From NCBI RefSeq assembly GCF_034555375.1, contig NZ_CP140706.1, positions 6,148,001 through 6,212,000 on the forward strand: a stretch of 64,000 bases of DNA. Direction: 5' to 3'. This document shows positions 17,927 through 27,164 of the stretch, piece by piece. The position numbers and the translations under genes were made by a program. The notes under the pieces are model-generated. The model was given only the letters and a program-made list of their open reading frames with translations. It searched no databases and was not told the origin of the DNA. Numbering within the stretch: position 1 is the first letter of the stretch; each line of letters opens with the position of its first letter. The stretch is from Pseudomonas sp. B33.4 (GTDB lineage: Bacteria > Pseudomonadota > Gammaproteobacteria > Pseudomonadales > Pseudomonadaceae).

Positions 17927-18547
17927 ATGAGAGCTGATCTGGAAATCATCCAGGAATGGATCCCCGCCGGCAGCCGCGTCCTCGACCTCGGTTGCGGTGA
18001 CGGCGAGCTGCTGACCTGGCTGCGCGACAACAAGAACGTCACCGGTTATGGCCTGGAAAACGACGCCGACAACATCGCCGAGTGCGTGGCCAAGGGCATC
18101 AACGTCATCGAGCAGGATCTGGACAAGGGGCTGGGCAACTTCGCCAGCAACAGTTTCGACATCGTCGTCATGACCCAGGCCCTGCAAGCCGTGCACTACC
18201 CGGACAAGATCCTCGACGAAATGCTCCGGGTCGGCCGTCAGTGCATCATCACCTTCCCCAATTTCGGCCACTGGCGCTGCCGCTGGTATCTGGCGAGCAA
18301 GGGCCGCATGCCGGTGTCCGAGTTTCTGCCGTACACCTGGTACAACACGCCGAACATCCACTTCTGCACCTTCGAAGACTTTGAAGAACTTTGCCGCGAA
18401 CGTGATGCGAAGGTCATTGATCGGCTTGCCGTGGATCAACAGCACCGTCACGGGTGGGCCAGTAAGCTATGGCCTAATCTGTTAGGTGAGATCGGTATCT
18501 ACCGCGTCAGCAGCCCGCAGCTTGCAGACCACAAAGTCGCGGTCTGA
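17927..18547 (+). CDS. metW: MetW, methionine biosynthesis partner protein
   Basis: 206 residues with a class I methyltransferase-like fold: 'SRVLDLGCGDGELLTWLRD', 'GINVIEQDLDKGLGNFAS', 'FDIVVMTQALQAVHYPDKIL' and 'TFPNFGHWRCRWYL'. MetW is needed for full homoserine acyltransferase activity in Pseudomonas; a methyltransferase reaction has not been shown. It is coupled to metX in an operon. Confidence 0.96.
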   Translation: MRADLEIIQEWIPAGSRVLDLGCGDGELLTWLRDNKNVTGYGLENDADNIAECVAKGINVIEQDLDKGLGNFASNSFDIVVMTQALQAVHYPDKILDEMLRVGRQCIITFPNFGHWRCRWYLASKGRMPVSEFLPYTWYNTPNIHFCTFEDFEELCRERDAKVIDRLAVDQQHRHGWASKLWPNLLGEIGIYRVSSPQLADHKVAV

Positions 18548-18573
18548 ATCCCGTCATTTCGAGGAGCACGATC

Positions 18574-19008
18574 ATGGGTCGTTTAGCGTTGTTGTTATTG
18601 ACCGCCTGCCTGAGCGCCAGCGCTCTGGCGGCGGATGTCATCAAGGGTGAGCGCAAGGAAACCTTTGGCGACGTCACGGTGCACTACAACACCTTCAACT
18701 CGACGTTCCTGCAACCGGACATCGCCAAGGCCGCGGAGCTGATCCGCAGCAAGAATCAGGGCGTGATCAATGTCTCGGTGATCAAGGACGGCAAACCACT
18801 GGTCGCCAACGTCACCGGCACAGTCAAAGACCTGACCAGCCAAAGCGTACCGCTGAATTTCCGTCAGGTCACCGAACAGGGCGCGGTGTACTACATCGCC
18901 CAGTACCCGGTGGAACAGCAGGAAACCCGCACCTTTGAGATCAAGGTGCAAAACGGCGACAAGATCAACACCATCAATTTCAACCAAGAACTCTTTCCCG
19001 GCGAATGA
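18574..19008 (+). CDS. DUF4426 domain-containing exported protein
   Basis: 144 residues with a signal peptide ([20 protein letters not shown]) and a mature beta-rich domain ('[20 protein letters not shown]', '[18 protein letters not shown]', '[18 protein letters not shown]'). The family is restricted to gamma-proteobacteria and commonly follows metXW. The function is unknown. The rdgB start overlaps its stop, so it lies in the metX-hemW operon. Confidence 0.9.
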   Translation: MGRLALLLLTACLSASALAADVIKGERKETFGDVTVHYNTFNSTFLQPDIAKAAELIRSKNQGVINVSVIKDGKPLVANVTGTVKDLTSQSVPLNFRQVTEQGAVYYIAQYPVEQQETRTFEIKVQNGDKINTINFNQELFPGE

Positions 19009-19601
19009 TGAACATCAAGCAGCTCGTACTGGCCAGCCATAACGCCGGCAAACTCAAAGAACTCCAGGCCATGCTCGGCGAATCGGTGCAACTGCGCTCG
19101 ATTGGCGAGTGGAGCAAGGTCGAGCCGGAGGAAACCGGTCTGTCGTTCGTCGAGAACGCGATCCTCAAGGCGCGCAATGCCGCACGTATTTCCGGGCTGC
19201 CAGCGCTGGCTGACGATTCCGGTCTGGCGGTGGATTTCCTCGGCGGTGCGCCGGGCATCTATTCGGCGCGTTATGCCGACGGCAAGGGCGATGCAGCGAA
19301 CAACGCCAAACTGCTCGACGCCTTGAAGGACGTGCCGGAAGCTGAACGCGGTGCGCAGTTCGTGTGCGTGCTGGCGCTGGTGCGTCATGCCGATGATCCA
19401 TTGCCGATCCTCTGCGAAGGCCTGTGGCACGGACGGATTCTGACCGCTGCCAGCGGCGAGCACGGTTTCGGTTATGACCCGCTGTTCTGGGTGCCGGAGC
19501 GTGATGTGTCCAGCGCCGAGCTGAGCCCGGCCGACAAGAACCAGATCAGCCACCGCGCCCGTGCAATGGATCTGCTGCGCCAGCGTCTGGGCTTGAAATG
19601 A
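19005..19601 (+). CDS. rdgB: RdgB/HAM1 non-canonical purine NTP pyrophosphatase
   Basis: 198 residues. It hydrolyses dITP/XTP to the monophosphate, keeping the nucleotide pool clean. Motifs: '[17 protein letters not shown]', '[18 protein letters not shown]', '[20 protein letters not shown]' with the catalytic acids, and '[12 protein letters not shown]'. Two consecutive ATGs (19005, 19008) are possible starts. It overlaps the gene before it and hemW after it by four bases each. Confidence 0.97.
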   Translation: MMNIKQLVLASHNAGKLKELQAMLGESVQLRSIGEWSKVEPEETGLSFVENAILKARNAARISGLPALADDSGLAVDFLGGAPGIYSARYADGKGDAANNAKLLDALKDVPEAERGAQFVCVLALVRHADDPLPILCEGLWHGRILTAASGEHGFGYDPLFWVPERDVSSAELSPADKNQISHRARAMDLLRQRLGLK

Positions 19602-20803
19602 CCCGTGACTCTTCTGCGTCGTCGCTGATCATCGGCGGCGCCGCTTCTTCGCCTCGGGCGCCGCTGCCAACGCTGCCGCCCTTGTCGCTGTACATCCACA
19701 TCCCGTGGTGTGTGCGCAAATGCCCGTATTGCGATTTCAACTCGCACACCGCCAGCCCGGTGTTGCCGGAGCAGGAATACGTCGACGCCTTGCTGGCCGA
19801 TCTCGATCAGGATCTGCACGCGGTTTATGGTCGTGAGCTGACGTCGATCTTCTTCGGTGGTGGTACGCCGAGCCTGTTCAGCGCTGAAGCGCTTGGGCGT
19901 TTGCTCGAAGGCGTCGAGCAGCGCGTCCCGTTTGCTGACGACATCGAAATTACCCTGGAAGCCAATCCGGGCACGTTCGAGCAAGAGAAGTTCGTCGCCT
20001 ACCGCAAGTTGGGGATCAATCGTCTGTCGATCGGTATCCAGAGCTTCCAGCAGGAAAAGCTCAAGGCGCTCGGCCGCATTCACAACGGTGACGAAGCGGT
20101 GCGTGCGGCCGGCATGGCGCGTCAGGCCGGGTTCGATAACTTCAACCTCGACTTGATGCACGGCTTGCCCGATCAGTCGCTGGACGACGCCCTGAGCGAT
20201 CTGCGTCAGGCTATCGCGCTGAATCCTACGCACATTTCCTGGTATCAGCTGACTTTGGAGCCGAACACGGTGTTCTGGAACCAGCCACCGGTGCTGCCGG
20301 AAGACGATACGCTATGGGACATTCAAGAAGCCGGGCAGGCGCTTTTGGCCGAGCACGGTTACGCGCAGTACGAAGTCTCGGCCTATGCACAGGCCGGGCG
20401 TCCGGCACGGCATAACCTCAATTACTGGAGTTTTGGCGACTTCATCGGCATCGGTGCGGGTGCCCATGGCAAGTTGAGTCATCCGGACGGGCGCATTGTG
20501 CGCACCTGGAAAACCCGGTTGCCAAAGGACTATCTCAACCCGGCAAAAAGCTTTCAGGCCGGCGAGAAAGCGCTGACCAACGACGAGATGCCGTTCGAGT
20601 TTCTGATGAACGCCTTGCGCCTGACCGCCGGAGTTGAATCGCGCCTGTATCCGGAGCGCACTGGCCTGTCACTGGAAAGCCTCGCCGAAGGCCGGGCAGC
20701 GGCAGAACAAAGCGGTCTGTTGCAGGTCGAACCGTCACGTCTGGCGGCCACCGAGCGCGGACAGCTGTTTCTCAACGACTTGCTGCAACAATTTCTGAAC
20801 TGA
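19598..20803 (+). CDS. hemW: HemW, radical SAM heme chaperone
   Basis: 401 residues. Radical SAM cluster motif '[11 protein letters not shown]' (CxxxCxxC), '[17 protein letters not shown]', '[14 protein letters not shown]', '[11 protein letters not shown]' and the HemN-like C-terminal domain. It lacks the extra features of oxygen-independent coproporphyrinogen oxidase HemN, and members of this clade bind heme for insertion into respiratory enzymes. It overlaps rdgB by four bases. Confidence 0.95.
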   Translation: MTRDSSASSLIIGGAASSPRAPLPTLPPLSLYIHIPWCVRKCPYCDFNSHTASPVLPEQEYVDALLADLDQDLHAVYGRELTSIFFGGGTPSLFSAEALGRLLEGVEQRVPFADDIEITLEANPGTFEQEKFVAYRKLGINRLSIGIQSFQQEKLKALGRIHNGDEAVRAAGMARQAGFDNFNLDLMHGLPDQSLDDALSDLRQAIALNPTHISWYQLTLEPNTVFWNQPPVLPEDDTLWDIQEAGQALLAEHGYAQYEVSAYAQAGRPARHNLNYWSFGDFIGIGAGAHGKLSHPDGRIVRTWKTRLPKDYLNPAKSFQAGEKALTNDEMPFEFLMNALRLTAGVESRLYPERTGLSLESLAEGRAAAEQSGLLQVEPSRLAATERGQLFLNDLLQQFLN

Positions 20804-20838
20804 GCCCAACCCTCAACTTCAGCCCCAAGGAAAACCGC

Positions 20839-21162
20839 ATGGATTTGATACTCGACCTGCTCGCCACCGTCTCCCGCTGGAGCCGCAGCAACCTCTCGGA
20901 AATCGCTCTGGCCTTGGTGGGCTGCCTGCTGGTGCTGTTCGGCGCCGACTTCAAAGGCTGGGTCGAGCAACGCCTGGGCAGCATCGCCGGCGCCTTGCGC
21001 GTGCCATTGATGGCGCTGCTCTGCGTGATCGGCAGCGGCGCCGCACTGATCTACGCCACGCCATGGGTGATCAAGGGTTTGAGCCAGTTCAACAACTACA
21101 GCCTGGCGCCAGTCCTGCTGGTAGTCCTTGTCCTCATCGGCGTAGTCGCCGACCGCCGCTGA
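20839..21162 (+). CDS. DUF3392 family small membrane protein
   Basis: 107 residues with three hydrophobic segments: 'IALALVGCLLVLFGADF', 'VPLMALLCVIGSGAALIYA' and 'LAPVLLVVLVLIGVVADRR'. An AAGGA ribosome site precedes the ATG. It is the last gene of the metX-to-hemW series and is followed by a REP pair. The function is not known. Confidence 0.85.
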   Translation: MDLILDLLATVSRWSRSNLSEIALALVGCLLVLFGADFKGWVEQRLGSIAGALRVPLMALLCVIGSGAALIYATPWVIKGLSQFNNYSLAPVLLVVLVLIGVVADRR

Positions 21163-21186
21163 TCTTTCAGTACACCCAAAACGACC

Positions 21187-21262
21187 GTAGGAGCTGCGGC
21201 ACGCTGCGATCTTTTGATCTTGATTTGAAGATCAAGAGATCGCAGCGTGCCGCAGCTCCTAC
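21187..21262. repeat. REP pair (GTAGGAGCTGCGGCACGCTGCGATC type)
   Basis: GTAGGAGCTGCGGCACGCTG at 21187 and its reverse complement ending at 21262, with an 'AGATCAAAAGATC'-like centre. It separates the convergent DUF3392 and trmB genes. Confidence 0.85.
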
Positions 21263-21280
21263 AGGGGTATCGCGTGATAC

Positions 21281-22006
21281 TCAGGACTGTTTTTCGAACT
21301 TCAGATCCCACACGCCATGGCCAAGACGTTCGCCGCGGCGTTCGAACTTGGTGATCGGGCGTTCGGCCGGGCGCGGTACGCACTTGCCGTCTTCGGCGAG
21401 GTTGCGATAGCCCGGGGCGACGTTCATCACTTCCAGCATGTATTCGGCGTACGGTTCCCAGTCGGTGGCCATGTGCAGAATGCCGCCGACCTTCAACTTG
21501 CTGCGCACCAGTTCAGCGAACGACGCCTGAACGATACGACGCTTGTGGTGACGGCTCTTGTGCCACGGGTCCGGGAAAAACAGCATCAGGCGATCGAGGC
21601 TGTTGTCGGCGATGCAGCGGTTGAGCACTTCGATCGCGTCGCAATCGTAGACCCGCAGGTTGGTCAGGCCCTGAGTCAGCACGCCATTGAGCAGCGCGCC
21701 GACACCCGGACGGTGAACTTCCACACCAATGAAATCCTGATCCGGTGCAGCCGCTGCCATTTCCAGCAGCGAGTGGCCCATGCCGAAACCGATCTCCAGC
21801 GAGCGCGGTGCCGAACGGCCGAACACTTGATCGTAATCCACCGGCGCGTCGGCCAGCGGCAGCACGAACAGCGGCGTGCCTTGATCCAGACCTTTTTGCT
21901 GGCCTTCGGTCATGCGCCCGGCGCGCATCACGAAACTCTTGATGCGGCGGTGTTGGCGCTCGTCGCCTTCTTCCGTCTGGATAGGCGTGTCGTTCGATTC
22001 AGTCAT
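21281..22006 (-). CDS. trmB: tRNA (guanine-N7-)-methyltransferase
   Basis: 241 residues from the ATG at 22006; a TTG one codon earlier is also in frame. TrmB makes m7G46 in tRNA. Motifs: '[20 protein letters not shown]' (SAM site), '[17 protein letters not shown]', '[19 protein letters not shown]' and '[19 protein letters not shown]'. It is the last gene of a thiS-thiG-trmB run, nine bases after the thiG stop. Confidence 0.97.
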   Translation of the reverse strand: MTESNDTPIQTEEGDERQHRRIKSFVMRAGRMTEGQQKGLDQGTPLFVLPLADAPVDYDQVFGRSAPRSLEIGFGMGHSLLEMAAAAPDQDFIGVEVHRPGVGALLNGVLTQGLTNLRVYDCDAIEVLNRCIADNSLDRLMLFFPDPWHKSRHHKRRIVQASFAELVRSKLKVGGILHMATDWEPYAEYMLEVMNVAPGYRNLAEDGKCVPRPAERPITKFERRGERLGHGVWDLKFEKQS

Positions 22007-22015
22007 CAATGGCTC

Positions 22016-22810
22016 TTACTTGATCAGACCATCCAGCGGCGAAGAGGCGCTGGCATAGAGTTTTTTCGGCATACGGCCAGCGAGGTAGGCCAGACGGCCT
22101 GCAACGATGGCGTGTTTCATGGCTTCAGCCATCATCACCGGCTGCTGGGCGTGGGCGATGGCCGAGTTCATCAGCACCGCATCACAACCCAGTTCCATGG
22201 CGATGGTCGCATCGGATGCAGTGCCGACACCGGCATCGACCAACACAGGGATCTTGGCTTCTTCGAGGATGATCTGCAGGTTGTACGGGTTGCAGATCCC
22301 CAGACCGGAGCCGATCAGACCGGCCAGCGGCATCACCGCGATGCAGCCGATTTCCGCCAGTTGCCGGGCAATGATCGGGTCATCGCTGGTGTACACCATC
22401 ACGTCGAAACCTTCCTTGACCAGCGTTTCGGCAGCCTTGAGGGTTTCGATGACGTTAGGGAACAGGGTCTTCTGGTCAGCCAGGACTTCCAGCTTCACCA
22501 GGTTGTGGCCGTCGAGCAGCTCACGGGCCAGGCGGCAGGTGCGCACGGCTTCGATGGCGTCGTAGCAACCGGCGGTGTTCGGCAGGAAGGTGTAGCGCTC
22601 CGGCGACAGCACGTCGAGCAGGTTCGGCTCGCCTTCGATCTGGCCCAGATTGGTGCGGCGCACGGCGAAGGTGACGATCTCGGCACCCGAGGCTTCGATG
22701 GCCTGACGGGTTTCTTCCATGTCACGGTACTTGCCGGTACCGACCAGCAAACGCGACTGGTAAGTACGACCGGCCAGCACAAAAGGCTTGTCGCTACGAA
22801 CGATGCTCAT
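22016..22810 (-). CDS. thiG: Thiazole synthase ThiG
   Basis: 264 residues. It forms the thiazole phosphate of thiamine from deoxyxylulose phosphate, dehydroglycine and ThiS thiocarboxylate. The Schiff-base lysine lies in '[18 protein letters not shown]'; '[18 protein letters not shown]' and '[20 protein letters not shown]' form the phosphate and barrel signatures. It is preceded by thiS, its sulfur donor, after 60 bases. No TPP riboswitch was seen in the short leader. Confidence 0.98.
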   Translation of the reverse strand: MSIVRSDKPFVLAGRTYQSRLLVGTGKYRDMEETRQAIEASGAEIVTFAVRRTNLGQIEGEPNLLDVLSPERYTFLPNTAGCYDAIEAVRTCRLARELLDGHNLVKLEVLADQKTLFPNVIETLKAAETLVKEGFDVMVYTSDDPIIARQLAEIGCIAVMPLAGLIGSGLGICNPYNLQIILEEAKIPVLVDAGVGTASDATIAMELGCDAVLMNSAIAHAQQPVMMAEAMKHAIVAGRLAYLAGRMPKKLYASASSPLDGLIK

Positions 22811-22870
22811 GGGGAATCCTCTTTAAGGGTGAGGGTCTTGCAGAATTCTGTGCCCTCGCGGGCCGCACAA

Positions 22871-23071
22871 TCAGCCGCCGCCGATGGCGTGCACGACTTC
22901 GACGTTGTCACCGTCATTGAGCGTGGTGTCGGCATGCTGGCTGCGCGGGACGATATCCAGATTGAGTTCGACTGCCACCCGGCGTCCGGTCAGTTCCAGA
23001 CGGGTGATCAGGGCCGCAACGGTCTCGCCGTCGGGCAGTTCAAGGGATTCGCCGTTCAATTGAATGCGCAT
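22871..23071 (-). CDS. thiS: Sulfur carrier protein ThiS
   Basis: 66 residues from the ATG at 23071 ([20 protein letters not shown]). Ubiquitin-like fold with the obligatory C-terminal Gly-Gly ('[10 protein letters not shown]') that is adenylated and thiocarboxylated. A longer frame to 23119 exists but is not needed for the fold. First gene of thiS-thiG-trmB. Confidence 0.95.
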   Translation of the reverse strand: MRIQLNGESLELPDGETVAALITRLELTGRRVAVELNLDIVPRSQHADTTLNDGDNVEVVHAIGGG

Positions 23072-23142
23072 GCACAACGCCGCCATCATTTTTAGGGGCT
23101 GGCATTCTAGCCCGATCATGACCTAAAGGTCAGCACCAAGCG

Positions 23143-23523
23143 TCAAGCGGTTGGCTGCAGGCGCCAGGCGGCGAGCCCCAGGCACAGCCAGCCGACCAGA
23201 AATGCCAGGCCACCGAACGGGGTGATGATGCCGAGCTTGCTGATGCCGGTGGTGGTCAGCACGTACAGACTGCCTGAAAACAGCAGAATACCGACGGTGA
23301 ACGATACGCCCGCCCAAGTGACCAGTCGGCCCTGAATCTGCGTGGCCAACAGCGCCACCCCGAACAGCGCCAAGGTGTGTACCAGTTGATACGTGACGCC
23401 GGTGTGGAAAATCGCCAGGTAGTCGGGTGTCAGGCGGTTTTTCAGGCCATGGGCGGCAAACGCGCCCAGTGCAACACCGGTGAAACCGAAAAAAGCAGCC
23501 AACATTAAAAAGCCACGCAGCAT
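23143..23523 (-). CDS. DUF423 family small membrane protein
   Basis: 126 residues with four predicted membrane helices: 'FLMLAAFFGFTGVALGAFAA', 'VHTLALFGVALLA', 'GILLFSGSLYVLTT' and 'GWLCLGLAAW'. The 'GALGAHGL'-like motif appears as 'LGAFAAHGLKNRL'. The function is unknown; the family is widespread. Divergent from mtgA, with the mtgA promoter in the 74-bp gap. Confidence 0.88.
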   Translation of the reverse strand: MLRGFLMLAAFFGFTGVALGAFAAHGLKNRLTPDYLAIFHTGVTYQLVHTLALFGVALLATQIQGRLVTWAGVSFTVGILLFSGSLYVLTTTGISKLGIITPFGGLAFLVGWLCLGLAAWRLQPTA

Positions 23524-23536
23524 GGGGAACTCCAGT

Positions 23537-23564
23537 CAGACGCGATCGGCAGGGTCTGTATAAT
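23537..23564 (+). promoter_or_regulatory. Probable promoter of mtgA
   Basis: A perfect TATAAT at 23559-23564 lies 33 bases before the mtgA ATG. The -35 region is poor, so the assignment rests on the -10 box and its position. Confidence 0.5.
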
Positions 23565-23597
23565 GGCCCGCTCCACGGGTTCGGCCAAGCCATCTCT

Positions 23598-24320
23598 ATG
23601 CTGCGTACTATTTTCCGTCGTCTCACGAAGGCCCTGCTCTGGTTCGCGGGCGGCAGCATCTTGCTGGTGCTGGTGTTTCGCTTCGTGCCGCCGCCGGGCA
23701 CGGCGTTGATGGTCGAGCGCAAAGTCGAATCCTGGGTCGATGGCGAGCCGATTGACCTGCAACGTACCTGGAAGCCATGGGACGAGATTTCCGATGACCT
23801 CAAAGTCGCGGTCATGGCCGGTGAGGATCAGAAGTTTCCCGAGCATTGGGGCTTTGATTTCAGCGCAATCCAGGCCGCCTTGGCGCACAACGAACTGGGC
23901 GGCTCGATTCGTGGCGCCAGCACCTTGAGCCAGCAAGTGTCGAAGAACCTGTTTCTGTGGGCCGGGCGCAGCTATCTGCGTAAAGGCCTGGAAGCCTGGT
24001 TTACCGCGCTGATCGAAGTATTCTGGCCCAAGCAGCGGATTCTTGAGGTGTATCTGAACAGTGTCGAGTGGGATGACGGGGTGTTTGGCGCGGAAGCTGC
24101 GGCCCGTCATCACTTTGGTGTGAGTGCGAAGTCGTTGTCGCGGCAGCAGGCGAGTTATCTGGCGGCTGTACTGCCCAATCCGCGGGTATGGAGTGCGAGC
24201 CATCCAACCGCTTATGTGTCGCGTCGGGCAGGGTGGATTCGGCAGCAGATGAATCAGTTGGGTGGGGACAGTTACTTGCTGGGGCTCAATGATTCGCGGC
24301 GGGCACCGTGGTCGCGATAA
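23598..24320 (+). CDS. mtgA: Monofunctional biosynthetic peptidoglycan transglycosylase
   Basis: 240 residues with one N-terminal membrane anchor (LLWFAGGSILLVLVFRF) and a glycosyltransferase 51 domain: catalytic Glu in 'AGEDQKFPEHWGFDF', 'RGASTLSQQVSKNLFLW', 'KQRILEVYLNSVEW' and 'FGAEAAARHHF'. It polymerises lipid II glycan strands without a transpeptidase domain. It is a single gene, convergent with rpoH, and the shared terminator lies at 24449-24485. Confidence 0.97.
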   Translation: MLRTIFRRLTKALLWFAGGSILLVLVFRFVPPPGTALMVERKVESWVDGEPIDLQRTWKPWDEISDDLKVAVMAGEDQKFPEHWGFDFSAIQAALAHNELGGSIRGASTLSQQVSKNLFLWAGRSYLRKGLEAWFTALIEVFWPKQRILEVYLNSVEWDDGVFGAEAAARHHFGVSAKSLSRQQASYLAAVLPNPRVWSASHPTAYVSRRAGWIRQQMNQLGGDSYLLGLNDSRRAPWSR

Positions 24321-24335
24321 CACCGAGGATCGAAA

Positions 24336-24424
24336 TGTAGGAGTGAGCCTGCTCGCGATAGCGGTGCATCAGTGACGGCAATGCTGACTGCCACACCGCT
24401 ATCGCGAGCAGGCTCACTCCTACA
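24336..24424. repeat. REPIN, 89 bp
   Basis: Outer arms TGTAGGAGTGAGCCTGCTCG and complement; inner arms 'CGATAGCGGTG' and 'CACCGCTATCG'. It lies between mtgA and the mtgA/rpoH terminator. Confidence 0.9.
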
Positions 24425-24448
24425 ATTGTTTTGTGTGACGCCAGAAAT

Positions 24449-24485
24449 GAAAACGCCCCGATCATCGCTGATCGGGGCGTTTTTT
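24449..24485. terminator. Bidirectional terminator between mtgA and rpoH
   Basis: ACGCCCCGATCA-TCGC-TGATCGGGGCGT, a perfect 12-bp stem with a 4-base loop, flanked by A4 on the left and T5 on the right, so it can stop transcripts from both convergent genes. Confidence 0.9.
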
Positions 24486-24501
24486 ATTGCCTGAGCGCCG
24501 G

Positions 24502-25356
24502 TTATGCGGCGATCGACAACTTGAGCTTGTTCATCGCGCTCTTCTCAAGCTGACGAATCCGCTCGGCCGACACGTTGTACTTCTGCGCCAGGTCGTGCAG
24601 CGTAGCTTTCTCTTCGGCCAGCCAGCGCTGGTAGAGGATGTCGCGGCTGCGTTCGTCCAGCACTTCCAGTGCTTCGTGCAGATTGCTGTTGGAGTTGTCG
24701 CTCCAGTCAGCATCTTCCAGTTGACGCGCCGGGTCGTACCGGTGGTCTTCCAGATAGTTGGCCGGCGACTGGAAAGCGCTGTCGTCGTCGGCTTCAGCAG
24801 CCGGGTCGAAGGCCATGTCATGGCCGGTCAGGCGACTTTCCATCTCGCGCACTTCACGCGGTTCAACGCCAAGGCTTTCCGCCACACGGTGGACTTCCTC
24901 GTTGTTCAGCCACGCCAGACGTTTCTTCTGGCTGCGCAGGTTGAAGAACAGCTTGCGCTGGGCCTTGGTGGTCGCGACTTTCACAATGCGCCAGTTGCGC
25001 AGGATGAACTCGTGAATTTCCGCCTTGATCCAGTGCACGGCGAACGACACCAGACGCACACCCATTTCCGGGTTGAAGCGTTTAACGGCCTTCATCAGAC
25101 CGACGTTACCTTCCTGGATCAGGTCAGCCTGAGCCAGACCGTAGCCGGAATAGCTACGGGCAATGTGTACGACAAAACGCAGGTGGGCGAGCACCATCTG
25201 CCGAGCCGCCCCCAAATCCTGCTCATAGTAGAGACTCTCGGCCAGTTCACGCTCCTGCTCCGGCGTCAGCAATGGAATGCTGTTGACGGTGTGCACGTAG
25301 GCTTCCAGGTTCGCACCCGGAACCAACGCATACGCAGGTTGCAAAGAATTGGTCAT
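24502..25356 (-). CDS. rpoH: RNA polymerase heat-shock sigma factor RpoH (sigma-32)
   Basis: 284 residues from the ATG at 25356 ([20 protein letters not shown]), the length of Pseudomonas RpoH; the upstream extension has no support. Region 2 '[20 protein letters not shown]' and '[20 protein letters not shown]' binds core and -10; the RpoH box '[13 protein letters not shown]' is diagnostic of the family; region 4 '[19 protein letters not shown]' contacts -35. It lies downstream of ftsYEX on the same strand, the usual arrangement. Confidence 0.98.
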   Translation of the reverse strand: MTNSLQPAYALVPGANLEAYVHTVNSIPLLTPEQERELAESLYYEQDLGAARQMVLAHLRFVVHIARSYSGYGLAQADLIQEGNVGLMKAVKRFNPEMGVRLVSFAVHWIKAEIHEFILRNWRIVKVATTKAQRKLFFNLRSQKKRLAWLNNEEVHRVAESLGVEPREVREMESRLTGHDMAFDPAAEADDDSAFQSPANYLEDHRYDPARQLEDADWSDNSNSNLHEALEVLDERSRDILYQRWLAEEKATLHDLAQKYNVSAERIRQLEKSAMNKLKLSIAA

Positions 25357-25470
25357 ACGAAAAAACCTCCCACTTACATACTCGTGCCTCTCGGCACTGC
25401 GAAAAATTGACCGGGAACTCAAGTACAAGTTCCCAAAAAACCGCGAGGTCAATCACGCGCAAAAAAGATT

Positions 25471-26496
25471 CTACTTCGGCGCCAGCTCCCTGAGATGGCG
25501 TGCGACTGCAATCCATGCACCGATATAACCCAACAGCACCGCGCCAAGCAAGAGCGACAGACCGTCGGCAACTGGCACTCCGGCCAGCGCGAAATCACTG
25601 CCGTACAAGCCGGCCAGTCCAACCACCGCGTCGTTCAGCCAGTTCAGGCCGAACGCCAATACACCCCAGGACAACAGTCCCGCACCGAAGCCATACAACG
25701 CCCCCATATAAAGGAAGGGACGTCGCACATAGCTGTCAGTGCCGCCGACGAGTTTAATCACTTCTATCTCGGTGCGGCGGTTTTCAATATGAAGACGAAT
25801 GGTATTGCCTATCACCAAAAGTAATGCAGAAACCAAAAGCACCGTCAGACCGAAAACAAAACGGTCGCCAAGCTTGAGGATGGCGGCCAGACGCTCGACC
25901 CAGACTAGATCAAGTTGCGCCTGTTGTACCTTGGGCAGCTCGGAAAGTTTTTGTCTTAATGCTTCCAGCGTCGGCTTGTCGACTTCGTTCGGCGTCACCA
26001 GCACTACGCCCGGCAACGGGTTCTCCGGCAGCTCGCGCAGGGCTTCACCCAGCCCGGACTGTTGCTGGAACTCCTCCAGCGCCTGATCACGGCCGACATA
26101 TTCAGCATCAGCTACGCCAGGCATGCCTTTGATCTGTTCACGCAACGACTCGCCCTGCTCCGGGCTGGCGTCGAGTTGCAGATACAACGATATCTGCGCC
26201 GCACGCTGCCACGAACCGCCGAGACGCTCGACGTTGTTAAGCAACAGCGACAGCCCCATCGGCAGGCTCAGCGCCACCGCCATCACCATGCAGGTAAAGA
26301 AGCTGCCGATCGGCTGCTTGCCGAGACGGCGCAGGCTGTCGAGCAGGCTGGCGCGATGGCTTTCGATCCACGCACGGAACAGCGTGGCGAAGTCCGGGCC
26401 ATCGTCTTCGTCGTGTTTTTTCTTCTTCGACGGCTGCGGATCGGCGGCTTTCGGGGCCACGCGCTCGGAAACCTTGGGACTGCGTGTCGCACTCAT
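25471..26496 (-). CDS. ftsX: Cell division protein FtsX
   Basis: 341 residues. Four membrane segments with a periplasmic domain after the first (ISLYLQLDASPEQGESL, 'GVADAEYVGRDQALEEFQQQ'). The N-terminus is a long charged cytoplasmic region (about 70 residues, KKKKHDEDDG). With FtsE it forms an ABC-type complex that activates peptidoglycan hydrolases at the septum. It overlaps ftsE by four bases. Confidence 0.96.
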   Translation of the reverse strand: MSATRSPKVSERVAPKAADPQPSKKKKHDEDDGPDFATLFRAWIESHRASLLDSLRRLGKQPIGSFFTCMVMAVALSLPMGLSLLLNNVERLGGSWQRAAQISLYLQLDASPEQGESLREQIKGMPGVADAEYVGRDQALEEFQQQSGLGEALRELPENPLPGVVLVTPNEVDKPTLEALRQKLSELPKVQQAQLDLVWVERLAAILKLGDRFVFGLTVLLVSALLLVIGNTIRLHIENRRTEIEVIKLVGGTDSYVRRPFLYMGALYGFGAGLLSWGVLAFGLNWLNDAVVGLAGLYGSDFALAGVPVADGLSLLLGAVLLGYIGAWIAVARHLRELAPK

Positions 26497-27164
26497 ACCC
26501 CGGCCTCCCCGTCACCGATCAATCGGCCACGTTGCAGGGTCAACATGCGGTGGCGCATGCGAGCGATCAGCGCCAGGTCGTGACTGGCGATCAGCACGCT
26601 GGTGCCCAGCCGGTTGATGTCTTCGAACACGCCCATGATCTCGGCCGCCAGACGCGGGTCGAGGTTACCGGTCGGTTCGTCCGCCAGCAGCAAGGCCGGG
26701 CGATGCACGATGGCGCGGGCAATGCCGACACGCTGCTGCTGACCGGTGGACAGGTCACCCGGGTACAGATCGGTTTTATCCGACAGTGCCACGCGCTCCA
26801 GCGCCGAATCGACACGCTTGGCGATTTCGGCCTTGGACAACCCGAGAATCTGTAGCGGCAAGGCGACGTTGTTGAACACCGTGCGATCGAACAGCAACTG
26901 GTGATTCTGGAACACCACGCCGATCTGCCGGCGCAGGAACGGAATCTGCGCGTTGCTGATGGTGCTCAGGTCTTGCCCGGCCAGCAGCAGTTTGCCGCTG
27001 GTCGGACGTTCCATCGCCAGCAACAGGCGCAACAAAGTGGATTTACCGGCACCGGAGTGGCCGGTGACAAACAAGAACTCGCCACGGCGGACTCGAAAGC
27101 TCAGCTCATGCAAGCCGACGTGACCGTTCGGGTAGCGTTTACCGACCTGTTCGAAACGAATCAT
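26493..27164 (-). CDS. ftsE: Cell division ATP-binding protein FtsE
   Basis: 223 residues. ABC ATPase motifs: Walker A 'VTGHSGAGKSTLLRLLLAM', Q-loop 'VVFQNHQLLF', signature 'DLSTGQQQRVGIARAIVHRP', Walker B 'LLLADEPTGNLD' and switch His in 'VLIASHDLALI'. It energises FtsX. It overlaps ftsY and ftsX by four bases on either side, forming the conserved ftsYEX operon. Confidence 0.98.
   Translation of the reverse strand: MIRFEQVGKRYPNGHVGLHELSFRVRRGEFLFVTGHSGAGKSTLLRLLLAMERPTSGKLLLAGQDLSTISNAQIPFLRRQIGVVFQNHQLLFDRTVFNNVALPLQILGLSKAEIAKRVDSALERVALSDKTDLYPGDLSTGQQQRVGIARAIVHRPALLLADEPTGNLDPRLAAEIMGVFEDINRLGTSVLIASHDLALIARMRHRMLTLQRGRLIGDGEAGV

Noticed and set aside
21317..23095. Long plus-strand open frame of 592 codons
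   Set aside because: It is antisense to trmB, thiG and thiS, whose family motifs are certain; open antisense frames are common in GC-rich DNA.
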